This document shows positions 30,701 to 38,758 of a stretch of 64,000 bases of DNA, piece by piece (the first letter of the stretch is position 1; every line of letters starts with the position of its first letter). The DNA is taken from positions 62,001-126,000 of the forward strand of contig JACKEV010000009.1 of assembly GCA_020632795.1 (NCBI GenBank), read 5' to 3'. Both the position numbers and the translations under genes were made by a program. Under the pieces are notes generated by a model. That model did no database searches, was not told the origin of the DNA, and worked only from the letters and a program-made list of their open reading frames with translations. The DNA comes from Alphaproteobacteria bacterium. Lineage in GTDB: Bacteria; Myxococcota_A; UBA796; CAJQPC01.

Positions 30701-32442
30701 ACCACAAGGGCCGCCTGAGCCTGGTCGGCCGGGCCAAGGAGGTCGTGGTCACCTCCTCCGGCGAGAACATCTACCTGGACGACGTGGAGAACGCCCTGGG
30801 CGAGCTGCGCTACGTCAAGGAGTTCAGCCTCGTCGGCCTGGACGACCCCCGCGGCGGCGAGCGCCTGGGCATGCTCGCGGTCCCCGAGGACACCCGCAAG
30901 CCCGGCGCCACCGCCATCGACCGCCACACCCTGCACGCCCGCGCCAAGGAGTCCATCCGCGACCGCGTCGCGAAGCTGCCCAAGGTCCAGCGCCCGGCGG
31001 TGATCCACCTCGTGGACGCCGACCTGCCCCGCACGGCCACCCGCAAGGTCAAGCGCAAGGAGGTCCGCCAGGTCCTGGAGCGCATCGTCGCCGCCAGCAC
31101 CACGGGGGTCCAGCGGGGCGAGTCCCTGGCCGGTCCGGTGGTCGACGCCATCGCGGCGGTGGCCGGGGTCAGCGCGGCGGGGGTCACCGAGAATACAAAC
31201 CTGGGCGACGAGCTGGGCTTCGACTCCCTGATGTGGGTCGAGCTGGCCAGCGCCCTGGAGTCCATGGGCCACGGCCAGCCCGACGCCGACCGCCTGGCCC
31301 GCTGCGAGACGGTCGCTGAGGTCATCGCCCTGGTGAATGCGCCCCGGCCCCAGATCGTCAAGGAGGCCGACGTCCGCGACAGCGTCCACATCCCCAAGGT
31401 CGTCGCCCGCCCGATGAAGGACGCCCTGGGCTGGGTGCAGCGGGAGATCTACGGCACGGGCCTGCACACCACGGTCATCGGGCGGGGCTTCATCCCCCAG
31501 AACCGGCAGACCCTGGTGGTCAGCAACCACTGCTCCCACCTGGACATGGGGCTGGTGAAGTTCGCGCTGGGCCCCTACGGGCAGCGCCTGGTGGCCCTGG
31601 CGGCGAAGGACTACTTCTTCGAGGGCAACCCCTGGGTGGTGGCCTACTTCGAGCAGCTCACCAACCTGCGCCCCATCGACCGCAAGCGCGGCTTCCGGGC
31701 CAGCCTCCAGCAGGCCCGCGAGGTCATCGATCAGGGCAACGTGGCGCTTGTCTTCCCCGAGGGCACCCGGCGCACCGACGGCGTCATCGGCGAGTTCAAG
31801 CCCCTGGTGGGCTGGCTGGCCCTGGACACCGGCGTCGACATCCTGCCGATGCACCTGGAGGGCACCTTCGAGGCCCTGCCCAAGGGCGCGGTGCTGCCCC
31901 GCAAGCGCGACGTGACCGTCCGCATCGGCCCGCCGCTCCAGAGCCGCGACCTCCTGCGGCTGACCGAGGGCATGAAGCGCTCCGAGGCCGCCCGCCGGGT
32001 GGCCCAGCTCAGCCAGATGGCGGTCGAGGCCCTGCGCGACGGCGGGGTGCTGGACCTCACGGCGATGGCGGACGCCACCCAGGTCGAGGCGCGGAAGGAC
32101 CCGGTGGAGCTGCTCCAGGAGGCCTTCGGCACCCTGGAGGGCCGCTTCGATCCCGGCCGGGTCGAGAAGCCCGTCTGCTGGTACTTCTCGCTGGGCGGCA
32201 AGGAAGGCCCCCGCTTCACGGTCCAGGTGGACGGCGCCTCGGCCAGGGTCTCCTCCGGGCGCCCCCAGGGCGGCGCGGCGGACTGCGTGGTCAAGACCAG
32301 CGTGGACCTGATGCGGAAGATCATCATGGACAAGTACGTGCCCGACCCCTCCGAGTTCATCTCCGGGGCGCTCAAGACCAACGACATCCCGCTGCTCATC
32401 GAGTTCAGCCGGGTGTTCCAGCTCTCGGAGGTGAGCCTGTGA
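27748..32442 (+). CDS. elbD: Five-domain acyl reductase / AMP-ligase / ACP / acyltransferase / SCP2 enzyme, ElbD-like
   Basis: The protein has 1564 residues. (1) About 25-420: NAD(P)-dependent fatty-acyl reductase with GGTGFLG (32-38) and active site Tyr294/Lys298. (2) About 570-1110: AMP-forming acyl ligase with SGTTGVPKG (727-735), EGYGLTE (901-907), the HTGDLGR block and Lys1100. (3) About 1125-1200: acyl carrier domain with phosphopantetheine Ser1160 in GFDSLMW. (4) About 1230-1440: PlsC acyltransferase with NHCSHLD (His1261, Asp1266) and FPEGTR (1336-1341). (5) About 1455-1560: SCP2 lipid-binding domain. The set recalls ElbD, the multifunctional enzyme of ether-lipid formation in Myxococcus xanthus and Stigmatella. 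I recognise it by domain logic and operon, not by alignment. It would activate a fatty acid, reduce it and acylate the product at the membrane. Confidence 0.9.
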   Translation: MSEATAASGAAAGPTPLELRRLLKGARLLVMGGTGFLGKVWLSMLLTYFPEIDHVYLVVRPRKGKDGAIKTDSEARYWSQIVPSAVFDPVRELHPGARYDAYMREKVTPIPGDVSEPFAGVPQEVRDQLRGTLTALVNSAGVVSFNPPLDYGLQANAFGMQNLVALARDLGNIPFLHTSTCYVAGDRTGQVDELDPRTFPFPRADELPVEHWDPAREIAECVDLVEHVRHRSDDAFRQTDFIDQARKNLIAKGEPARGSALEDELEKVKRRFEEQRLVDAGTERAKYWGWHNIYTYTKSIGEQILCASGLPFTIARPAVIESAVSFPSTGWAEGINTSAPLIYLGIRTAGSYPARPDSVLDVIPVDMVAAGMMLSLGELLEGNPQVVYQYGSSDTSPLLMYRFIELTGLRRRQWLLNEKGGNPLANWMQARFESTPITTEQYFERGPDFWADTADSASSLLKKVGVGPLAPLVKPARGGLKSLSKGMRVKKKILDQFVPFMATHSYRFSCANTRAAYDRLVDEEKAFICWRPETIDWRHYLLEVHIPGLEAHVLPEIDERMQRPVKPLRPHDTLLDFLDEVAERHDLAPALLRAQDEGFSRISYREMRERAHAAAQRLIDAGVSQGDRVVLSGQNHPDWAIAYFGILRAGGIAVPLDPALAPEQAANVAATASTRAAVLDAKARAGFGEVLVGPQLDLHAAAAAGPTDRLPPQSARPSDVASILFTSGTTGVPKGVMLSNENFCTLLSSLGRIFELRESDRVLSVLPLHHTFEFTCGLLLPLSRGARVLYLDEINGERLTWGLREGRVTGMVGVPALWQLLERRIRSQVRERGDLFETVFDAGLEINRWVGKTTGLDAGRLFFGSVHDRLGGNIRFLISGGAALPKGTHQLFSGVGLHLAEGYGLTEAAPVLSVAKGYPGAKAGTVGSAIPGVELKILDPDGDGVGEVVARGPNVMQGYYGNREATEAVLDADGWLHTGDLGRLDHKGRLSLVGRAKEVVVTSSGENIYLDDVENALGELRYVKEFSLVGLDDPRGGERLGMLAVPEDTRKPGATAIDRHTLHARAKESIRDRVAKLPKVQRPAVIHLVDADLPRTATRKVKRKEVRQVLERIVAASTTGVQRGESLAGPVVDAIAAVAGVSAAGVTENTNLGDELGFDSLMWVELASALESMGHGQPDADRLARCETVAEVIALVNAPRPQIVKEADVRDSVHIPKVVARPMKDALGWVQREIYGTGLHTTVIGRGFIPQNRQTLVVSNHCSHLDMGLVKFALGPYGQRLVALAAKDYFFEGNPWVVAYFEQLTNLRPIDRKRGFRASLQQAREVIDQGNVALVFPEGTRRTDGVIGEFKPLVGWLALDTGVDILPMHLEGTFEALPKGAVLPRKRDVTVRIGPPLQSRDLLRLTEGMKRSEAARRVAQLSQMAVEALRDGGVLDLTAMADATQVEARKDPVELLQEAFGTLEGRFDPGRVEKPVCWYFSLGGKEGPRFTVQVDGASARVSSGRPQGGAADCVVKTSVDLMRKIIMDKYVPDPSEFISGALKTNDIPLLIEFSRVFQLSEVSL

Positions 32443-33440
32443 GGATCCTGGTCACCGGCGGGACGGGGTTCCTGGGCCGGCACGTCATTGAGCGCCTGCG
32501 CCACGGCAACGAGGTGGTGGCGCTCTGTCGGCGCGCGCAGGACGAGCTCGGCGTGCCCGTGGTCGTGGGTGACATCACCGACGCCGCCACCCTGGCGGGC
32601 GTGGCCGAGGGCTGCCAGGCGCTCATCCACATGGCGGGCCTGGTCTCCCACCACCCCGAGGACGCCCAGCGGCTGTACGACCTGCACGTCCGGGGCACCG
32701 AGAACGTGCTGGCCGAGGCCCGTCGCGCCGGGGTGCGGCGGGTGGTCCACCTCTCCACCTCGGGCACGGTCGCGGTGTCCGCCGACCCCGACCAGATCTC
32801 CGACGAGCGGACCGAGACCCCCCGCGACATCATCTACCGCTGGCCCTACTACCGCACCAAGCTGATCGCCGAGGAGGCCGCGCTGGAGGCCAGCGCCCGG
32901 GACCTCCAGGTGGTCTCGCTCAACCCCTCCTGGCTGCTCGGGCCCGGCGACCGCACCGGGGCGTCCAGCCGCATCGTGCGGATGTTCCTGGACGATCAGG
33001 TGCCCGCTGCGCCCCCGGGGGGCCTCTCCTTCGCCGACGTGCGGGACGTGGCCGCCACCGTCGAGACCGCGCTCTACAAGGGGCGCCCCGGCAGCCGCTA
33101 CCTGCTGGGCTCGGCCAACATGACCCTGATGGCCTTCTACGAGCGGCTGGCGCGGCTCACGGGGAAGCGACCGCCGCTGATCAAGGCGCCATCGGCCATC
33201 CGGAGGGCGCTGGAGCTGTTCCCCCGGTTCGGACGGGACGGCGTAGGCTTCGGCTTCGTGGCCGACCGGGTCGACGTCGAGCAGGCCTGCCACACCTGGT
33301 ATGTGGACGACACCCGCGCCCGCGTCGAGCTGGGCTGGTCGCCGCGCGATCCCACGGCCACGCTGCGCGACACCGTCGCCGACATCCTGGAGCAGGCGAG
33401 CGGATTTCGGAGCGCCGACGGGTACGTCTCCGCGCCCTGA
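32439..33440 (+). CDS. NAD-dependent epimerase/dehydratase-type SDR
   Basis: The protein has 333 residues from GTG 32439, overlapping the preceding stop (GTGA). It is an extended SDR with VTGGTGFLGRHV at the N-terminus, LSTSGT and the catalytic YYRTK (YxxxK). The NPSWLLGPGD block is typical of the 3-beta-hydroxysteroid and dihydroflavonol reductase-like branch. It is the last gene of the ether-lipid-type operon and most likely reduces or oxidises a keto or hydroxyl group of the lipid intermediate, for instance in handling a 1-alkyl-dihydroxyacetone type compound (inference). No membrane segments. Confidence 0.85.
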   Translation: MRILVTGGTGFLGRHVIERLRHGNEVVALCRRAQDELGVPVVVGDITDAATLAGVAEGCQALIHMAGLVSHHPEDAQRLYDLHVRGTENVLAEARRAGVRRVVHLSTSGTVAVSADPDQISDERTETPRDIIYRWPYYRTKLIAEEAALEASARDLQVVSLNPSWLLGPGDRTGASSRIVRMFLDDQVPAAPPGGLSFADVRDVAATVETALYKGRPGSRYLLGSANMTLMAFYERLARLTGKRPPLIKAPSAIRRALELFPRFGRDGVGFGFVADRVDVEQACHTWYVDDTRARVELGWSPRDPTATLRDTVADILEQASGFRSADGYVSAP

Positions 33441-33442
33441 GG

Positions 33443-33448
33443 TAGGCT
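33443..33448 (+). promoter_or_regulatory. -10 element, leaderless start
   Basis: TAGGCT ends seven bases before ATG 33456, which has no Shine-Dalgarno sequence. It may start a separate transcript just after the SDR gene. Confidence 0.4.
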
Positions 33449-33455
33449 CGGGGTC

Positions 33456-33944
33456 ATGCTCTGGCCCCTGCTCCTGGCGACGGCTCTGGCCGACGAGGTC
33501 CGGATCGAGATCGCCACCGCCCAGGCCAACCCGGAGGTGCGGCTGGAGGTCCGCACCACCTGGCTGGGGGAGGACCGGACGCTGGTGCTCCGGGACGACG
33601 GCTCTTCCCCCGGCGACGTGCCCGCCGACGGCCTGTACGTGGGCGCGTGGACCGGCGATCCGGTGCGCGTGCTGCCGATCCGCATCCTGGCCACCGGCGG
33701 CGCGCTGTCCGAGGCCGAGGTCTACGCCGGCCTGGAGCGCATCCACCAGCCCGCCGACCGGCTGGCCTACGCCCTGGCGTTCGGAGACAACCCCCGGGCC
33801 CAGCGGGTGGTCGCGCCCTACCTCGTCCGCACCCTCGACGCCCGGGAGAGCTCCTGGGTGACCGCCTCCCTGGGCTGGGCGGGGCTGCTGTTCCTGTACG
33901 TGGTGTGGCTGGTCGGGCGGGCCTTTCCGGCGAGGCGGCGGTGA
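33456..33944 (+). CDS. Exported single-pass membrane protein, TIGR02186-like layout, unknown
   Basis: The protein has 162 residues. A short signal peptide (MLWPLLLATALA) is followed by a beta-rich domain (EVRIEIATAQ, VRLEVRTTWLGEDRTLVL, DGLYVGAWTGDPVRVLP) and a helical part. A C-terminal membrane segment (SWVTASLGWAGLLFLYVVWL) ends in a short Arg-rich tail. The topology is a periplasmic domain anchored by its C-terminus. Function is not known. Its stop overlaps the start of the next membrane-protein gene (GTGA) and the downstream gene at 35557 has a similar beta-domain plus one membrane segment, so the three genes probably encode one envelope complex. Confidence 0.6.
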   Translation: MLWPLLLATALADEVRIEIATAQANPEVRLEVRTTWLGEDRTLVLRDDGSSPGDVPADGLYVGAWTGDPVRVLPIRILATGGALSEAEVYAGLERIHQPADRLAYALAFGDNPRAQRVVAPYLVRTLDARESSWVTASLGWAGLLFLYVVWLVGRAFPARRR

Positions 33945-35560
33945 GGCGCTGGGTGACCCCGGCGGCGCTGCTGGCGCTGGCGGTGGCCTGGACCTGGCCG
34001 GCGGCGGTCTCCGGCGGGGCGACGCTGGTGGGGCGGCACTTCGATCTGCCCGGCACGGTGTGGTTCATCGACGCGGCGGCGCGGGTGGTGCCGAGCCTGC
34101 ATGACCCGCTCACGGCCTGGCCGAACGGCGCGGACTACAGCCGCCCCGACAGCTTCACCCTCATCGCCCTGGCCTGGCTGACGCAGTGGGCCTCGCCCGT
34201 GGCCGTGCATAACGCCCTCCAGGTGCTGGGGGTGTGGATGTCGGCCTGGGCGGCCAGCGCCCTGGCCGAGGCGCTTGGGGCGCGGGCGCCGTGGTCGTGG
34301 ATCGCGGGCCTGGCCTTCGGGTTCTGCGGGCTGGCCTCGACGGCGCTGTTGGAGGGGCACGTCTACCACCTGCTCGACCCCTGGCTGCCCCTGTTCGGGT
34401 GGGCGTGGTGGCGGGCGACCCGGGCGGACGCGCGGTGGTGGCACGGGGCGCTGGCGGCGGTGGGCTGGAGCGGGGCGCTGCTGACCACCGCATACCTGGG
34501 GCTGGCCGCTTCGGTGATGGCGCCGGTGTTCCTGCTGGGCGGGCTCCTGCGCCGGGAGCTGCGGGTCGCGCCCGTGGCGGTCGCGGCGGCGGGGGTAGCG
34601 CTGGTCGGGGGCCTCTACCTCTCGGGCTTCTCGGGCAGCGGCATGCACACCGGGGCGCCCTACCTGCACGACGGCTTCCCCAGCCAGATCCACTTCATGC
34701 AGCACGGCTCCACCAACCTGCTGAGCCTCGCTGCGCCCACCCCGGAGCTGGACCGGGTGGAGCACTCGATGTCCTCGTTCACCCCGGCGACCGTCATCGC
34801 GCTGGTGCTGGCCGCCCCGGTGGCTCTGCGGGGCTTCACCGGCTGGCGGCGGGTGGCGCTGGCCGGCCTCGTGGCGCTGACGCTGTCGTTCGGGCCCACC
34901 CTGTTCACCCCGCGCGGGGCGTGGACCTACCTGCCGATGGCGCTCATCGCCGAGCTGCCCCAGGCCGAGCTGATCCGCTTCCCGACCCGGCTGGGCTGGG
35001 CCTGGGTGCTGTGCGGCGGGGTGGTCGCCGCGCGGGTGGCCACCGCGCTGGTGGACCGGGTGGGCTGGCGCGCCTGGCCGCTGCTCGCGCTCGTCATCCT
35101 CGACGTCTTCGGCTGGGGGGGCATGCCCATGCGGCAGCGCACCGCCCTCGCCGACGCCCCGTCCGCGTACGGTGCCCACCGCGGGCCGGTGCTCGACCTC
35201 TTCCCGGAGTACCTGGGCCGCCAGGACGAGCTGAACCCCTGGTTCCAGGCGCTGGCCTGCCTCTACCAGACCGAGCACGGCCGCCCCATCGCCGACGACT
35301 GCGTCACGCCCTACGCCAGCCTCAACCCCCGGGTGGCCCGGCAGCGCGCCCTGGTCACCGCCCTGCTCGCCGAGGAGCCGGTGGGCGAGGCGCTCGCGGA
35401 GGAGGGCTTCGCCACGGTGGCGCTGCACGCCGACCTGTTCACCCCCGGCGACCGCGCCCGGCTGGAGGAGGGGCTTCTCCGCATGGACCCGACGCCGGCG
35501 GAGAGCCGGGACGGCGGGGAGCGCATCCTGGCCTTCGCCGTGCCCGGAGGGACCCCATGA
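33941..35560 (+). CDS. Multi-pass membrane protein, GT-C/mannosyltransferase-like topology
   Basis: The protein has 539 residues from GTG 33941, coupled to the previous gene. About eleven hydrophobic segments alternate with short loops. A large first periplasmic loop (FDLPGTVWFIDAAARVVPSL, then HDPLTAWPNGADYSRPDS) resembles the loop of GT-C glycosyltransferases and of uncharacterised 6-pyruvoyl/mannosyl-transferase-like membrane proteins. The C-terminal 130 residues are soluble (DLFPEYLGRQDELNPWFQAL). Catalytic acidic residues cannot be assigned firmly. Transfer of a sugar from a lipid carrier in the periplasm is a reasonable hypothesis. The gene overlaps the next by four bases. Confidence 0.6.
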   Translation: MRRWVTPAALLALAVAWTWPAAVSGGATLVGRHFDLPGTVWFIDAAARVVPSLHDPLTAWPNGADYSRPDSFTLIALAWLTQWASPVAVHNALQVLGVWMSAWAASALAEALGARAPWSWIAGLAFGFCGLASTALLEGHVYHLLDPWLPLFGWAWWRATRADARWWHGALAAVGWSGALLTTAYLGLAASVMAPVFLLGGLLRRELRVAPVAVAAAGVALVGGLYLSGFSGSGMHTGAPYLHDGFPSQIHFMQHGSTNLLSLAAPTPELDRVEHSMSSFTPATVIALVLAAPVALRGFTGWRRVALAGLVALTLSFGPTLFTPRGAWTYLPMALIAELPQAELIRFPTRLGWAWVLCGGVVAARVATALVDRVGWRAWPLLALVILDVFGWGGMPMRQRTALADAPSAYGAHRGPVLDLFPEYLGRQDELNPWFQALACLYQTEHGRPIADDCVTPYASLNPRVARQRALVTALLAEEPVGEALAEEGFATVALHADLFTPGDRARLEEGLLRMDPTPAESRDGGERILAFAVPGGTP

Positions 35561-36390
35561 TCGCGCTCCTGCTGGTGATGGAGGCCCTGGCCGCGCCTCT
35601 GATGCTGCGCATCGCCGACCCCGAGGCGCAGCTCCAGGGCGCGGTCGAGGGGGTGGTGGAGGGGGACGGGGTGACCGCGCGGTTCACCCCCAAGGACGAC
35701 GGCGCGCCCCCGGATGTGGTCGCGGACGACGGCATCCGCGCGGTGGTCGTCCAGGCCCCGGACGCCGCGCGCCTGCAGATCACCCTCACCGACAGCCGGG
35801 GCGAGGTCTTCACCGGGGCGGTGACGCTGACCCCCGGGGCCCAGATGGACCTGGACGTGCGGATCACCGGAGACGGCGCCGTGGAGGCCTACACCCCGTT
35901 GGGGCCCTCCGGCGCGGCCAGCGGCTCTACCCCCCGCGGCAGCCCCCAGATGGAGGGCGCGGAGGGGCGCACGCTGCCCTGGGCCGTGGCGGCGGTCGGC
36001 TGGCTGCTGGCGATCGGGCTGCTGCGGCGGCGGGATCGGCGCGGGGGGACCTCGCCCGTGCCCGGCCTCGCCCCCGCCCGGGTCGGCCCGACCGTCTACC
36101 GGGAGCCGGAGCCCGCCGAGCGCCTGCTGGTGGCGCTGGGCGCCGCGCACCGGGTGCTGGTGGTCGGGCCGCTGCCCGACGTCGAGGTGGGGGAGGGGAG
36201 CACCTTCCACCTCGGCCCGTCTCCGGTGGCCCTGGGCGAGGTGCAGGCCCGGGTCGACGCGCTGCGCGGCAGGGGTCGGCCCGTCGCGGTGCTGCTCACC
36301 GGGCGCGTCGAGGCGCTGGAGGGGCCGATCGAGCCCGAGGCGCTGGCCCGCGCGATCAACGCCCCGGTGGTCGTGCCCGGCTCAGGCTGA
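35557..36390 (+). CDS. Exported protein with membrane anchor and cytoplasmic domain, unknown
   Basis: The protein has 277 residues from ATG 35557 (GGAGG six bases upstream; ATGA overlap with the previous stop). A signal peptide (MIALLLVMEALAAP) precedes a beta domain (about 20-120) and one membrane segment (LPWAVAAVGWLLAIGLL, about 140-156). An Arg-rich linker and a C-terminal alpha/beta domain follow, with VLVVGPLPDVEVGEG and VAVLLTGRVEALEG. The beta domain is related in style to that of the 33456 gene product. No family recognised. It converges on the HU-like gene with a nine-base overlap. Confidence 0.6.
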   Translation: MIALLLVMEALAAPLMLRIADPEAQLQGAVEGVVEGDGVTARFTPKDDGAPPDVVADDGIRAVVVQAPDAARLQITLTDSRGEVFTGAVTLTPGAQMDLDVRITGDGAVEAYTPLGPSGAASGSTPRGSPQMEGAEGRTLPWAVAAVGWLLAIGLLRRRDRRGGTSPVPGLAPARVGPTVYREPEPAERLLVALGAAHRVLVVGPLPDVEVGEGSTFHLGPSPVALGEVQARVDALRGRGRPVAVLLTGRVEALEGPIEPEALARAINAPVVVPGSG

Positions 36391-36933
36391 GTCGGCCCAG
36401 CGCGAGGTCGCGGCGGCGGCCAGCGGCGAGAAGTCCCCCTTCATCGTGGGGTCGACCTCGCCCCGGTAGGCGTCCACGACGTGCCGCCAGAGGGTGCCGA
36501 AGGCCTGGTCGCAGGCGGCGAGCACCGTGTCGACCTCGTCGTCGGAGGACAGCCCGCGGGGCGCCATCGCGCTGTGGTAGAGGTCGAGGTCGTCGACCAG
36601 GGTCTCCGCGACGCGCCACGCCTCCTGCTGGGCCGGATCCCGCCAGGTCTGCGGCGTGCGCTCGGTCAGGCGCTGGCGCAGGGCGCCGCTGGCCCGGAAG
36701 TGGGGCACATGTCGCCCGTCCAGGACGATCTTGCGCCCGTCGGAGATGGAGCGCACGGTGCGGGGCTGCCGCCAGCGGGCCGAGAAGGTCCCCAGGTTGC
36801 GCAGCGGCACGCTCTCGTCCGCCAGCAGCGCCTCGGTGGTCTCGTCCACCAGCGCGTTCAGCACGCTGCGCACCTCGTCTTCGGAGCGACCGCTCCGCTC
36901 CACCAGCCGCGCGATGAGTTCGGTCCAGATCAT
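36382..36933 (-). CDS. HU/IHF-family DNA-binding protein with C-terminal extension
   Basis: The protein has 183 residues from ATG 36933. Residues 1-95 match HU/IHF: helical start MIWTELIARLVERSGRSEDE, VPLRNLGTFSARW, and DGRKIVLDGRHVPHFRASGA at the arm where intercalating residues lie. Normal HU is about 90 residues; here an 85-residue mostly helical acidic extension follows (DDLDLYHSAMAPRGLSSDDE and beyond). The Pro of the arm tip is not at the usual place. It probably bends or bridges DNA, perhaps with a partner docked on the extension. It is transcribed away from the GTPase operon and 85 bases after it. Confidence 0.7.
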   Translation of the reverse strand: MIWTELIARLVERSGRSEDEVRSVLNALVDETTEALLADESVPLRNLGTFSARWRQPRTVRSISDGRKIVLDGRHVPHFRASGALRQRLTERTPQTWRDPAQQEAWRVAETLVDDLDLYHSAMAPRGLSSDDEVDTVLAACDQAFGTLWRHVVDAYRGEVDPTMKGDFSPLAAAATSRWADSA

Positions 36934-37018
36934 TGGTTTGTTTCTCCGTCCGCATCCATAGCATCGCACAGAGGCGGTCTCTTCGTGTCCGGTGACAGGG
37001 CGCGCGTCATGGGCTCCG

Positions 37019-37846
37019 TCAGGACTCGAGCTGGGCCAGCGCCTTCTCCAACTCCTGGAGGGTGGAGCGGGCCATCTTGATCAGCTCGGGGTGGCGGCCC
37101 GGCTCCAGGCGGGGCAGCACCCGCGCAAACTCCTGCACCCGGCGGTGCATCTCCTCGACGACCTCGCGGCGCTGGGACTCCGCGAACGCCCGCGTGCGGT
37201 CCACGACCGTGACGGCCAGCTTGGAGGGCATGCCGGTGACATCCGCGATCTCCTGCGGATCCGCGCTGCTCACCGCGTCCACGGTGAACAGGCCGGCGCA
37301 GTACATGCGCTCCAATCGCTTGGGCCCGATGCCGTGGATCTCGGCGAGCTCGTCGAGCAGGGGCAGGGAGCGGTCCTCATAGATCACGATGCGCTCCAGG
37401 CGCTCCCGATCGCCGGGGTGCAGGCAGAGGGCGTAGGCCAGGGTGGCCTCCTTCAGCGTCCGGAGGTGGTGGTGCCGGTCCCGCTTTCCGGCGGGCACCC
37501 CGTCCCCGACGAGCTGGCGGATGTCCTCCAGCGCCGTGGCGAGCGGGATGTCCTCGGTCTCTCGGGCCAGCCGCAGCACGCTGTCCAGCGCGGAGATGAC
37601 CTGGGCGCCGTTGCCGGGCTGCCCGACCCTCAGGCCGAAGGCCTGCTGCACGTAGTGCCCGATGACGTCGATGTACTGGCCGGAGAGGCGTCGGGCCATG
37701 GCCCGCAGCTCGTCCTGGGCGTCCAGCTCCTCGTCGTCATCCAGCGCCTCGGGCTCCCCCGCGAGGAGCGCGGCCAGGTCGTCGTCTGAGAACTCGATCG
37801 CCAGATCGCCCACGTCCAGCAGCGCATCATCCGGCAGCTCAGGCAC
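37019..37846 (-). CDS. Helix-hairpin-helix domain protein of the GTPase operon
   Basis: The protein has 275 residues from ATG 37846, three bases after the roadblock gene. The first 45 residues are acidic. Residues about 150-215 contain tandem helix-hairpin-helix motifs (LAEIHGIGPKRLERMYCAGL, then ADPQEIADVTGMPSKLA) like those in DNA-binding and scaffold proteins. The C-terminal 60 residues form a long amphipathic helix or coiled coil (EMHRRVQEFARVLPRLEPG, KMARSTLQELEKALAQLE). Being the last gene of the MglA/roadblock operon, it could be the effector or link the GTPase switch to the chromosome or to a cytoskeletal partner. This is an inference. Confidence 0.6.
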   Translation of the reverse strand: MPELPDDALLDVGDLAIEFSDDDLAALLAGEPEALDDDEELDAQDELRAMARRLSGQYIDVIGHYVQQAFGLRVGQPGNGAQVISALDSVLRLARETEDIPLATALEDIRQLVGDGVPAGKRDRHHHLRTLKEATLAYALCLHPGDRERLERIVIYEDRSLPLLDELAEIHGIGPKRLERMYCAGLFTVDAVSSADPQEIADVTGMPSKLAVTVVDRTRAFAESQRREVVEEMHRRVQEFARVLPRLEPGRHPELIKMARSTLQELEKALAQLES

Positions 37847-37849
37847 GGC

Positions 37850-38266
37850 CTATCCCTCAGCCTCGTCGGCGCTGATGGGCGTCACCAGCGGCTCGAGCTG
37901 GGCCACCAGGCGCTTGACCAGGAGGTTCGTGTGCTGTCGCCACGACTTGTTCTTGGGCACCTGGACCACCAGGAACAGCCGGGGATCCGAGGAGATGGGC
38001 AGCGGACGGATGACGTAGCGCATCGCGTCCGCGTTCGTCAGCGTCAGCTCGTCCACGCGCTCGAACTCGAGGTCACGTTGGGCGCGCGAGACGATGTCAT
38101 TGAAGAGACTGGTCAACCCCCCCACGATCTCCGAGCGGACCTGCTCGCCCGAGGAAGCCACCAGGAGCCCCTGGTCCGTGCAGACCAGGGACATCGGGTA
38201 GCCGCCGATGAGGTTGACCCCTTCGAGGAGGGCGACCATCTTGCCCTCCAGTCCGGTGAACTCCAT
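37850..38266 (-). CDS. Roadblock/LC7-like protein (second copy)
   Basis: The protein has 138 residues. The pattern GYPMSLVCTDQGLLVASSG followed by EIVGGLTSLFNDIVSR and a five-strand layout is that of roadblock/LC7 domains, which dimerise and regulate or bind small GTPases. The C-terminal stretch (FLVVQVPKNKSWRQHTN) has an added helix. It is more divergent than the first copy 41 bases upstream. In Myxococcus MglB is a roadblock GAP for MglA; which of the two copies here would act as GAP cannot be told from sequence. Confidence 0.65.
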   Translation of the reverse strand: MEFTGLEGKMVALLEGVNLIGGYPMSLVCTDQGLLVASSGEQVRSEIVGGLTSLFNDIVSRAQRDLEFERVDELTLTNADAMRYVIRPLPISSDPRLFLVVQVPKNKSWRQHTNLLVKRLVAQLEPLVTPISADEAEG

Positions 38267-38307
38267 GTATCCTCCGCGTGAACTCGATCCGCTTCAGAGC
38301 CTCATGC

Positions 38308-38673
38308 TCACAGGAGCTTCGCGATGTCCTTGGCGGCGCGCGAGGTGTCCAGGAAGATGAGGCCCAGCTTCGCCCGGGGAGAGGTGAGCACCGCCAGCAC
38401 GGCGTCCGGGCCACACCGCGTGAGGATACAGTACCCATCGTCACCCTTGATCATGCACATGCTCAAATCGCCGCGGCCCAGCTCGTCGGCCATGCGCTCG
38501 GAGATGCCGAGCAGCGCGGCGCTCATGGCGGCGACGGAGTCGTCGTCCATGTCGGCGGGCAGCGACGACGCCATCATCAGGCCGTCGTTGTCGACGACCG
38601 CAGCGGCTTCGATGTCGGGCGTCGTGGTGGAGAGGTTGCGGATCAGCTTGGTCAGGTTCTCGATGCGGCTCAT
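38308..38673 (-). CDS. Roadblock/LC7 domain protein (MglB-like)
   Basis: The protein has 121 residues from ATG 38673 with GGGAG five bases upstream. It shows the full roadblock pattern: an N-terminal helix (IENLTKLIRNLSTTTPDIEA), AAVVDNDGLMMASSLPADMD, then the helix VAAMSAALLGISERMADELG and strands DLSMCMIKGDDGYCILTR and AVLAVLTSPRAKLGLIFL. This is close to MglB-type proteins that bind and stimulate MglA. It lies in an operon with an MglA-like GTPase, a DUF4388 protein and a second roadblock protein. Confidence 0.85.
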   Translation of the reverse strand: MSRIENLTKLIRNLSTTTPDIEAAAVVDNDGLMMASSLPADMDDDSVAAMSAALLGISERMADELGRGDLSMCMIKGDDGYCILTRCGPDAVLAVLTSPRAKLGLIFLDTSRAAKDIAKLL

Positions 38674-38758
38674 GGCTGCTCCCTTGTTCTGTGGCTTCAA
38701 GTCAGGGTGTCCGGTGGGGCGCGCCTCGGCTGTCCGAGGTCACAAAGTTCGATAGATT

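Noticed and set aside
27589..31854. 1421-codon open frame on the minus strand opposite the ElbD-like gene
   Set aside because: Composition is dominated by Gly, Val, Ala, Leu, Asp and His as expected for a shadow frame; the plus strand carries five recognisable domains in the same interval.
33647..33940. Long N-terminal extension of the membrane-protein gene at 33941
   Set aside because: The extension is in the shadow of the upstream gene and Arg/Pro/Gly-rich; GTG 33941 overlaps the upstream stop as GTGA and leads straight into a membrane segment.
34161..34493. Several Arg/Pro-rich short frames in the 33-36 kb region as small proteins
   Set aside because: They lie entirely inside the membrane-protein gene on the other strand and show only the biased composition of shadow frames.
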